Shown here one piece after another: positions 44,273 to 50,389 of a stretch of 50,389 nt of DNA. The stretch is from positions 1-50,389 of the forward strand of contig CAUJJL010000114.1 in the NCBI GenBank assembly GCA_963205455.1, given 5' to 3'. Made by a program: the position numbers and the translations under genes. Below the pieces are notes generated by a model. It did no database searches. It was not told the origin of the DNA and saw only the letters and a list, made by a program, of their open reading frames with translations. Source of the stretch: Verrucomicrobiota bacterium. Lineage in GTDB: Bacteria > Verrucomicrobiota > Verrucomicrobiia > Opitutales > Opitutaceae. Each line of letters starts with the position of its first letter. Position 1 is the first letter of the stretch.

Positions 44273-45658
44273 ATGCAACGCACGCTCGTCAGCCACGCCC
44301 TAAACGCCGCCTCCCCAATGGACGGAATCCTGCTCCAGGGCTGGGTGCGCACGCGGCGTGATGCCAAGGCGTTTTCCTTTCTCGAGATCAACGACGGATC
44401 CTGCCTGAAGGGTCTCCAAGTCATCGTCGACGCCTCACTTCCGGGATACGACCAGATTGCCCGTGCAACAACCGGATCGTCCGTCGAGATTGTTGGCCGC
44501 CTTGTCCCATCCCAGGGACAGGGCCAGAAATGGGAGTTGGTTGCGACTTCGTTCGCTGTGGTCGGCGATGCCGATTCCACGTATCCGCTTCAAAAGAAGG
44601 GCCACACGCTGGAATTCCTGAGGGAGATTGCTCACATTCGCCCGCGCTCGAACCTGTTTGGCGCGGTCTTTCGCGTGCGGAGCCGCCTTGCCTACGCCAT
44701 CCATCAGTTTTTCCAGGAGCGCTCGTTCGTGTACGTGCACGCACCAATCATCACGGCAAGCGACTGCGAAGGCGCAGGCGAGCTTTTCAGGGTCACGACG
44801 CTCGACCCAAAGAATCCCCCGACCAGCCCGGACGGAAGCGTCGATTTCTCGCAGGATTTTTTCGCAAAAAAAACCTACCTGACCGTTTCCGGCCAACTGG
44901 AGGCGGAGGTCTTTGCCTGCGCACTCTCGAACGTCTACACTTTCGGTCCGACTTTCCGCGCGGAGAACTCGCACACTTCCCGACACGCGTCAGAGTTCTG
45001 GATGATCGAGCCGGAGATCGCCTTCTGCGCCCTCGACGGGAACATGGATCTTGCCGAGGAGTTCGTGAAATACCTGATCCGCGACGCACGGAAGCATTGC
45101 GCGGCCGATCTCGAGTTCTTCGGAAAGTTCGTCGACAAGGACCTGCTGCCGCGCCTCGACTTTGTCCTGGAACGCCCGTTCCAGCGCTGCACCTACACGG
45201 AAGCCATCGACATCCTCAGCCGCAGCGGAAGAAACTGGGAGCATCCGGTTTCCTGGGGAGCAAATCTCCAGTCCGAGCATGAAAGGTACCTGGCCGAGGA
45301 GCACTTCAAGTGCCCGGTTACCCTCTACAATTACCCACGTACCCTGAAGCCCTTCTACATGCGCGTGAATGAGGATGGTAAAACCGTCCGCGCCATGGAT
45401 CTTCTCGTACCTGGAATCGGCGAAATCATCGGCGGGAGTCAGCGTGAGGAGCGCCTCGACGTGCTCCTCGAAAACATGCGTCAGCACCAGCTTTCGGAAA
45501 AGGAATATGCCTGGTACATCGACCTGCGCCGTTACGGCAGCGTGCCGCACTCGGGGTTTGGGTTGGGATTCGAACGCATGCTCATGTTCGTCACGGGCGT
45601 TGCCAACATCCGTGATGTCATCCCCTTCGCCCGAACCCCCGGTACCGCGGGTTTCTGA
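44273..45658 (+). CDS. asnS: Asparaginyl-tRNA synthetase
   Basis: Charges tRNA-Asn with asparagine. The 461 residues match the usual bacterial length. An N-terminal OB-fold (GILLQGWVRTRRDAKAFSFL) binds the anticodon. The class II core follows, with motif 2 in FRAENSHTSRHASEFWMIEP and motif 3 in GFGLGFERMLMFVTGVANIR. The conserved YLTVSGQLEAEVFACALSNV segment distinguishes it from other class IIb enzymes, and AENSHTSRH is typical of AsnRS. It stands between two paralogous genes of unknown function. Confidence 0.96.
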   Translation: MQRTLVSHALNAASPMDGILLQGWVRTRRDAKAFSFLEINDGSCLKGLQVIVDASLPGYDQIARATTGSSVEIVGRLVPSQGQGQKWELVATSFAVVGDADSTYPLQKKGHTLEFLREIAHIRPRSNLFGAVFRVRSRLAYAIHQFFQERSFVYVHAPIITASDCEGAGELFRVTTLDPKNPPTSPDGSVDFSQDFFAKKTYLTVSGQLEAEVFACALSNVYTFGPTFRAENSHTSRHASEFWMIEPEIAFCALDGNMDLAEEFVKYLIRDARKHCAADLEFFGKFVDKDLLPRLDFVLERPFQRCTYTEAIDILSRSGRNWEHPVSWGANLQSEHERYLAEEHFKCPVTLYNYPRTLKPFYMRVNEDGKTVRAMDLLVPGIGEIIGGSQREERLDVLLENMRQHQLSEKEYAWYIDLRRYGSVPHSGFGLGFERMLMFVTGVANIRDVIPFARTPGTAGF

Positions 45659-45727
45659 GCGATCCCCCACGACACTGCGGTGACGGAGACCCAGCGGCCG
45701 ATAACGCTGCCGTGCGCAATCAAGTGG

Positions 45728-45755
45728 CGGGAGGAAATCTCCCCCTAACCTTTTA
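45728..45755 (+). terminator. Weak hairpin after asnS
   Basis: GGGAG (45729-45733) pairs with CTCCC (45739-45743), loop of 5, followed after CCTAACC by TTTT. It lies about 70 bases after the asnS stop and before the second paralogue. The stem is short. Confidence 0.35.
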
Positions 45756-45796
45756 GTAAATTTTGGGATATACCGGGTCGATAAGGAACAGTCCCC

Positions 45797-47326
45797 ATGT
45801 CGGCCACGCCGAGAATATCTCCAAGAGCAACGATTCCAGACAGACTTCAGGATCTGCTGGTACGGGAGGCTGCGTTCACCTTGAGCCGCAAACGCATCAG
45901 CGATGCCTTGCAGGTCGCCGGAGAACAGAAGACATCAGCCAAGGCGGGTCGCCCTCTGCTGGCCTTCATATTCAGGGACTCGAAAAAGGAGATGGAGCGT
46001 CGCGAGATGGTCGAGAACGTCTCCGTCATGGAGGAAGGCATCCGCAACATTGATGCTGCACTGCCCAAGCTGCAGGCGTACATCGATCGCAGCATCGAAA
46101 ATTACCTAAGGGAATTTGACCAGGAATACGCGAACGGCCTCGCGGGGTCCCGGTTCCTCGACGACTGGAACAGGCTGCTCTCGCGCTTTGACGAAACGAT
46201 CACCGAATTCGTTTCCCGCCTCAATGGACTCAAGAGCTTGTTCGAATCTCTACCGCAATCCGAACCCTGCAGCAGCGACCGTGAAGCACGAAAAAACATC
46301 GATGCGGTGGTAGCCTGCGCCCGTGCATTTCAAGACGAGGTGGGATTCATCAACAAGATAGCGGATGCGCAGCGCATCAGGGCCGGTTCTGACGCAATCA
46401 CGTTGTACCGACAGCCCGATCGCAACTGGAAGGGTACCGCGAATTCACTGCTCTTCACCATGCCCGGCCCGGCCATCGCAACGGTCATTCTCCTCTTGAA
46501 CGAGTCGACCGACACCGCAGGAAAGGTGCGCAGCGCGATCCAGGGCGAATGCCAGCTTGCATCCTACGTCACCCAATTTGGTGTCACCAGTTATCACCAA
46601 CGCGTCTGGACTTCTCTCCGGGAGGCAACCCTCCTGCGCGTCGAGCCGGACTCAATCGAATCAATCCTAACCGATACGGAGGACAAACTGAAACGGGGAC
46701 TTTTCGAGCCTTGGACTCCTCCCCGCATCGAACGGCCGGACGAAAACGGTCAGGCGACGCCACCCCAGAGATTCTCTGCGGCCCCCCCGCCACCTCGCAA
46801 ACCAGCCCCGTCCATGGAGGCCACGCAGCCCAAAGGTATTCCGCCCGGGGCACGACGCACGCCCGGAGAACTCCCGCTACGACTTCCCGCCAGAAACCAC
46901 GGTCCAACCACGGCGCCCGCCACGATTCCGGAAATACCTGCGCAACCGGTCGCCCAGCCGCCGCCCCACTCTGCGCCTCCACCCCCGGAAAATACCGGCC
47001 TCGTCAATCCTTTTGAATCCAAGGAAGCTGCCGACACCGTCGCCGACCTGGCAGCGGAACGCATCAGGCTCGAGGAAATCCTTCAGGAGGAACGCAAGGG
47101 ACTCGAGCAGCGCGAACAGTTTCTGTCGAAGAGCGAAGAGCGCCTTCTCCAGAAGACCCAGGAACAGATCGAGCGTGAAATGGAACTTGAACAGCGCGAA
47201 GAGCAGCTTCGTGACCTCGAAAAGCGTCTGCGTGAAAAACTAGGGCCGGGAGCCCTGCCCTTTTCGACGCCTGCACTCGCCACTGCTTCCGCCACGGATC
47301 AACCGGTCGACGAATTCAAGGAATAG
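45797..47326 (+). CDS. Uncharacterised coiled-coil protein, paralogue of the gene at 42423
   Basis: A 509-residue protein with the same layout as the gene at 42423. The N-terminal helical domain has LQDLLVREAAFTLSRKRISD, SIENYLREFDQEYANGLAGS, DEVGFINKIADAQRIRAGSD and GVTSYHQRVWTSLREATLLR, each nearly matching the paralogue. A Pro-rich linker follows (about 310-415). The coiled coil (VADLAAERIRLEEILQEERK, QIEREMELEQREEQLRDLEK) ends DEFKE. The middle (about 200-280) is the least conserved. AAGGA sits 9 bases before the ATG. No family is recognised. The pair probably arose by duplication and later inversion or insertion around asnS. Confidence 0.8.
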   Translation: MSATPRISPRATIPDRLQDLLVREAAFTLSRKRISDALQVAGEQKTSAKAGRPLLAFIFRDSKKEMERREMVENVSVMEEGIRNIDAALPKLQAYIDRSIENYLREFDQEYANGLAGSRFLDDWNRLLSRFDETITEFVSRLNGLKSLFESLPQSEPCSSDREARKNIDAVVACARAFQDEVGFINKIADAQRIRAGSDAITLYRQPDRNWKGTANSLLFTMPGPAIATVILLLNESTDTAGKVRSAIQGECQLASYVTQFGVTSYHQRVWTSLREATLLRVEPDSIESILTDTEDKLKRGLFEPWTPPRIERPDENGQATPPQRFSAAPPPPRKPAPSMEATQPKGIPPGARRTPGELPLRLPARNHGPTTAPATIPEIPAQPVAQPPPHSAPPPPENTGLVNPFESKEAADTVADLAAERIRLEEILQEERKGLEQREQFLSKSEERLLQKTQEQIEREMELEQREEQLRDLEKRLREKLGPGALPFSTPALATASATDQPVDEFKE

Positions 47327-47327
47327 C

Positions 47328-47347
47328 CTGCTCCAGCATCGGAGCAG
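47328..47347 (+). terminator. Hairpin after the second paralogue
   Basis: CTGCTCC (47328-47334) pairs with GGAGCAG (47341-47347), loop of 6, starting 2 bases after the stop codon. No T tract follows, so termination is doubtful. Confidence 0.35.
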
Positions 47348-47542
47348 AGCGGCAATTCCGCATACGCACCTGTTGCGTGCGCGGCGTTCTCTCGCATGAA
47401 GCATGGGACGTAGACTGGCATGCGTTTTCCGCATCATTCCAGCTTCACGCGCTCAAACGTTTCTTACTTCTGCGCGCCTCCAAGCCAAACCCCTTGCCCT
47501 CATGGCCGACCGCTGGCAGACGATTTGTCCCTTCATCCCATC

Positions 47543-48766
47543 ATGAGCCCCTCTCCCCTCCTGCGTCACTCACCTGATTCATCCGGTTTCTTTGGAAAAT
47601 ACGGCGGCAGTTTTGTCCCACCAGAGCTGGAAAAGCCCCTCGCAGAGGTGCGCGACGCCTATGCCGTGGTCTCCCGTTCGCATGATTTCATCGAAGAGCT
47701 CAGACGCATCCGAAAGCACTTCCAGGGGCGGCCGACGCCCACATATCACGCCGCACGTTTGTCCAGGAAACTCGGACGAACCCAGATCTACCTGAAACGC
47801 GAAGACCTCAACCACACCGGTGCCCACAAGCTCAACCATTGCATGGGGGAGGGACTGCTCGCGCGCTTCATGGGGAAAAAGAAACTCATCGCTGAAACGG
47901 GAGCCGGTCAGCACGGTGTCGCCCTCGCCACGGCAGCCGCTTACTTTGGACTCGAATGCGACATCTACATGGGTGAGGTGGACATCCAGAAACAGGCTCC
48001 CAATGTCGCCCGCATGAAGATCCTTGGCGCGAGGGTCATTCCTGCGACGCATGGATTGAAAACGCTGAAGGAAGCCGTGGATGCCGCGCTCGTCGCCTAT
48101 GTCCAGGATCCCGTGAACCAGATCTATTGCATCGGCTCCGTTGTTGGTCCTCATCCGTTTCCGATGATGGTGCGTGACTTTCAGCACGTCGTCGGAATTG
48201 AGGCGCGCGAACAATTCCTCGAAATGACAGGTAACCTGCCAGACATCGTGACCGCCTGCGTCGGCGGCGGCAGCAACGCCATGGGCTTGTTCGCGGGCTT
48301 CATCGACGACCCCGTTGAAATCCATGGTGTCGAACCGCTCGGCAAGGATTCAACTCCGGGCAATCATGCCGCCACGATGACCTATGGGAAAGAAGGTCTG
48401 ATCCACGGATTCCGCTGCTACCTGTTGCAGAATGAAAAAGGCGAGCCGGCACCCGTGCACTCGATTGCAAGCGGACTCGACTATCCCGGCGTCGGCCCCG
48501 AACACTGCCACCTGAAGGACACGGAACGCGTGAAGTACCACACCGCGTCCGACAAGGATGCCGTGGAAGCATTCTATGTGCTCAGCCGAAACGAGGGCAT
48601 CATCCCGGCGCTTGAAAGCTCCCACGCCGTAGCCCATGCCATGCGACTCGCACGCCAGGAGCCAGACAAGCCCCGTACCGTGCTCGTCAATCTCAGCGGC
48701 CGCGGCGACAAGGACATGGACTACATGATCGAACACTACGGCACGGGCGACCGCTACGTGATCTGA
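47543..48766 (+). CDS. trpB: Tryptophan synthase beta chain
   Basis: Joins indole and serine to form tryptophan. The 407 residues from the ATG at 47543 contain the PLP lysine Lys96 in [20 protein letters not shown], the [20 protein letters not shown] block and the phosphate-binding [10 protein letters not shown]. The C-terminal [17 protein letters not shown] and [14 protein letters not shown] motifs follow, typical of TrpB1, the form that pairs with TrpA. The [10 protein letters not shown] segment differs a little from the usual HKxNxxxGQ. trpA and the other trp genes are not in this window, so trpB may be separated from them or the cluster may be scattered. Confidence 0.95.
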   Translation: MSPSPLLRHSPDSSGFFGKYGGSFVPPELEKPLAEVRDAYAVVSRSHDFIEELRRIRKHFQGRPTPTYHAARLSRKLGRTQIYLKREDLNHTGAHKLNHCMGEGLLARFMGKKKLIAETGAGQHGVALATAAAYFGLECDIYMGEVDIQKQAPNVARMKILGARVIPATHGLKTLKEAVDAALVAYVQDPVNQIYCIGSVVGPHPFPMMVRDFQHVVGIEAREQFLEMTGNLPDIVTACVGGGSNAMGLFAGFIDDPVEIHGVEPLGKDSTPGNHAATMTYGKEGLIHGFRCYLLQNEKGEPAPVHSIASGLDYPGVGPEHCHLKDTERVKYHTASDKDAVEAFYVLSRNEGIIPALESSHAVAHAMRLARQEPDKPRTVLVNLSGRGDKDMDYMIEHYGTGDRYVI

Positions 48767-49000
48767 TCCGCGGTCAACAACCCGTTGGAAATACCGCGCG
48801 CCAGTCTTACCTTCGAGAAGTCCGGGACGCCTTTGAAGTCACGCCTCAGAGAATCTGCGGAGAAGTCAGGCCCGCTCCGATGATCGTTTGCAAAACTTCG
48901 AAACCGAAGCCTGGCTCCCCGCGTCGCATCCGTCAATGCGACAATCGTCATTTTTGTATCGAAGACACCGAAACCACCGTTCAGCCTCAATTGTAACATC
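48767..49000. other. Intergenic region between trpB and tRNA-Arg
   Basis: No gene, terminator or promoter is convincing in these 234 bases; short frames on the minus strand continue into tRNA sequence and are not credible. Confidence 0.4.
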
Positions 49001-49076
49001 GTCCCCATAGCTCAAGTGGATAGAGCGTTCGTTTCCTAAACGAATGATCCGTGTTCGAGTCACGGTGGGGGCACCA
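49001..49076 (+). tRNA. tRNA-Arg (anticodon CCU)
   Basis: A full cloverleaf can be drawn. The acceptor stem is GTCCCCA (49001-49007) with TGGGGGC, the D-stem is GCTC/GAGC, and the anticodon stem TTCGT/ACGAA has the loop TTCCTAA, giving anticodon CCT. The T-stem is CCGTG/CACGG with the loop TTCGAGT. Discriminator A73 and an encoded CCA end at 49076. It reads AGG codons. Confidence 0.95.
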
Positions 49077-49121
49077 GTCGGATTTGGCCGTTGGGCGTAT
49101 AGGACCTCCCCCTGTTTTCCT

Positions 49122-49212
49122 CCTTCGCGCCTTTGTGGCTTCGTGCGACTCATTCATGTTTTCCCTTGGCGTAGGAGGGATGGGTCCACACGAAGACACA
49201 AAGCTACGAAGG
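49122..49212. repeat. Imperfect inverted repeat downstream of tRNA-Arg
   Basis: A 26-base left arm (49122-49147, beginning CCTTCGCGCC) matches the reverse complement of a right arm (49187-49212, ending TACGAAGG) at 21 of 26 positions, with 39 bases between. The arms resemble the short dispersed CTTCGTG.. / CACGAAG.. repeats common in Verrucomicrobiota and related genomes. The gene-poor flank 49077-49570 holds no other feature that I can support. Confidence 0.6.
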
Positions 49213-49570
49213 GGTGATGAAATGCCTACGATGTAACCTGACAATTGAGGGGGGCACACTTCGTCGTGACCGGGATCGCTCAGCGCATTCCAACGCCAGC
49301 AAATTCGCCAATTCATCGACCTTGTGTTCCCTTGTGGCAATGCCCCTGAATCAGGTCCTGGCCGCATCCCAAACCGATCCGGGCACGACGAAGCGTGCCG
49401 CTCCCAATAGACAGGAAAACGATGTATACGACGTCAGGTAACATGAGTGGCAGTACGATACCGAGGCAATCCGCGAGTGCGCGTGAAGGGATGGGACAAT
49501 TCCGGACCCGAGGCGTCAGCGCAGCTCGTACCGGATCCAATTGACCTCATCCGATCCAACGGAGCATACT

Positions 49571-49804
49571 ATGACAATGAAGACGAGGTCCACAAACGTG
49601 CGGGGAACGAATGGGAGCGCCAAAACTCCAGTCTCTCGCACGCACAACGACGAGGATCAAGACCCGATGACGGACGACGAATTTGAAGCGTGGGTCGAGC
49701 AGGACACACTGGACGGCCTAAAGGCGCTCAACCAGGCCGCACTGGAGGATCCCGCTCCACAGCCGCTTACGCGACCGAGCGTGCCGCCACGCCACACCTA
49801 CTGA
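49571..49804 (+). CDS. Small acidic hypothetical protein
   Basis: A 77-residue frame with GGAG 6 bases before the ATG at 49571. The N-terminal half is Thr/Ser/Arg-rich (MTMKTRSTNVRGTNGSAKTP). The C-terminal half is acidic (MTDDEFEAWVEQDTLDGLKA). The second part could be a short folded segment of an antitoxin-like or regulator-like protein, but no family is recognised and no partner toxin gene is adjacent. It is isolated between the tRNA-Arg region and the final gene. Confidence 0.5.
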   Translation: MTMKTRSTNVRGTNGSAKTPVSRTHNDEDQDPMTDDEFEAWVEQDTLDGLKALNQAALEDPAPQPLTRPSVPPRHTY

Positions 49805-50292
49805 CCGCAGCCGTCCAACCCATGTCCTTGGACAAAGTGTAACCCATGTCCGGATCATTCCGCCAATGACGTCGGGTCTTGATTCTTGACAGATGCTTGC
49901 CGGCGCGCACCGGTATTCCCCTGCTGCCGGAGCAATGCCATCAAATAAGCCGCACGCATAACACGCTTCGCGAGATTGACACGCCCGACGAAGTCGTGCC
50001 GCACATGCATTCAAGTGATTGAATGCCTTCTCCATGCGAGACCTGCAGGCCAATTCCGGGCGTGGTCTCCAGCGGTGACCCTCACCGGTCGCCCCAATGT
50101 GCCTTTCCGCCACACCTGTCGGCCATGTTGGCGGCGTTCGCTCCATTTGCACACCGTCGCACGGCTTACGCGGGGTCGATGTGAACCAAATCCCATAACC
50201 GCTGTCCTGTACGCAACTCGCGCTCACAAATCTTGCCTCCATCCGAGCCTGCTGATTTCCTGTGGGAACAAATTCCTTTCCAATCGCCGCGA
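49805..50292. other. Gene-poor region with possible mobile-element end remnant
   Basis: No credible gene in 488 bases. At its left edge AACCCATGTCC occurs twice (49817-49827 and 49841-49851), 24 bases apart, with a TCCAA/TTGGA hairpin (49815-49833) around the first copy. Repeats of the form ACCCATGTCC are reminiscent of insertion-sequence ends, but no transposase fragment can be read. A minus-strand frame crossing the region has no protein-like composition. Confidence 0.4.
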
Positions 50293-50389
50293 ATGAGCGC
50301 TGCCGCGCAAACCCGTCCTCTTTTTCTCATCACTCACGAGTTTTACCCCAAGCGGGGTGGAATCGCCACGTTTGCAGAGGAGATTGCCA
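50293..50389 (+). CDS. Glycosyltransferase family 4-like protein, N-terminal part
   Basis: The gene runs off the window; 32 codons are visible from the ATG at 50293. The residues RPLFLITHEFYPKRGGIATF, then AEEIA, match the N-terminal Rossmann strand and glycine-rich loop (FYPxxGGIxTF.EE.A) of GT4 glycosyltransferases, which use nucleotide-sugar donors to build polysaccharide or lipid-linked glycans. Nothing of the catalytic EX7E region is visible, so specificity is open. It has no upstream partner gene in the window. Confidence 0.7.
   Translation, partial: MSAAAQTRPLFLITHEFYPKRGGIATFAEEIA

Noticed and set aside
49718..50242. Minus-strand frame of 174 codons near the end of the window
   Set aside because: Composition (many Arg, Cys and Trp) is not protein-like, there is no ribosome-binding site, and it overlaps the small plus-strand ORF. 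A degraded transposase was considered, but no motif was found.

Overview
The window looks like a chromosomal segment of a GC-rich Verrucomicrobiota bacterium, most like the Opitutales/Opitutaceae. This is inferred from gene content, not from a search. Supporting signs are a planctomycete-type cytochrome c/DUF1549/DUF1553 protein paired with a Tat-exported DUF1501 protein, a protein with a VPDSG/PEP-CTERM-like sorting tail, a C-terminal beta-rich module (LIRAVGP...GV.G...DP) repeated in large secreted proteins, and a large TonB-dependent receptor. No phage genome, CRISPR array, rRNA operon or intact insertion sequence is visible.

Layout. 1-8.3 kb: the end of a thioredoxin-like gene, a LuxR-type regulator, a convergent TonB-dependent receptor, an EamA permease, a two-domain polyphosphate:AMP phosphotransferase and an O6-alkylguanine-DNA alkyltransferase. 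8.4-15.4 kb: the PSD1-type cytochrome protein, the DUF1501 protein and a polytopic membrane protein, all rightward and closely spaced. 15.5-19.4 kb: pyridoxal kinase, a small HELAH-motif protein, an isocitrate lyase/PEP mutase-family enzyme, a stand-alone Lrp/AsnC sensor domain, an AhpD-like protein and a tiny exported Cys-rich protein with a clear terminator. 19.5-26.1 kb: a complete leftward F1Fo ATP synthase operon, atpBEFHAGDC, with an unusually short delta subunit and a c subunit that looks proton-type. 26.4-31.4 kb: a small basic protein, an exported beta-propeller lactonase-like protein, an unknown protein, an L,D-transpeptidase and a NamZ-like (DUF1343) muramidase lipoprotein; the last two suggest cell-wall remodelling or recycling.

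31.4-38 kb is an exported-protein region: the sorting-tail protein, a sugar dehydrogenase/diheme cytochrome fusion, and a matrixin-like metalloprotease in an operon with an exported protein of unknown function. The dehydrogenase and the protease are convergent, and both end in two copies of the same module. 38-42.3 kb: a DedA protein, a small unknown, a rhomboid fold without catalytic residues, an HDOD protein and a methyltransferase with an apparent signal peptide. 42.4-47.3 kb: two paralogous, uncharacterised proteins of about 508 residues (conserved N-domain, Pro-rich linker, charged coiled coil, DEF.E tail) flank asparaginyl-tRNA synthetase. 47.5-50.4 kb: trpB, tRNA-Arg(CCU), a gene-poor stretch with an imperfect palindromic element and possible mobile-element remnants, a small acidic ORF and the start of a glycosyltransferase.

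The strongest candidates for something undescribed are the paralogue pair around asnS, the repeated C-terminal module of the secreted proteins, and the degenerate palindromic repeats, one of which may have been domesticated inside a membrane-protein gene.
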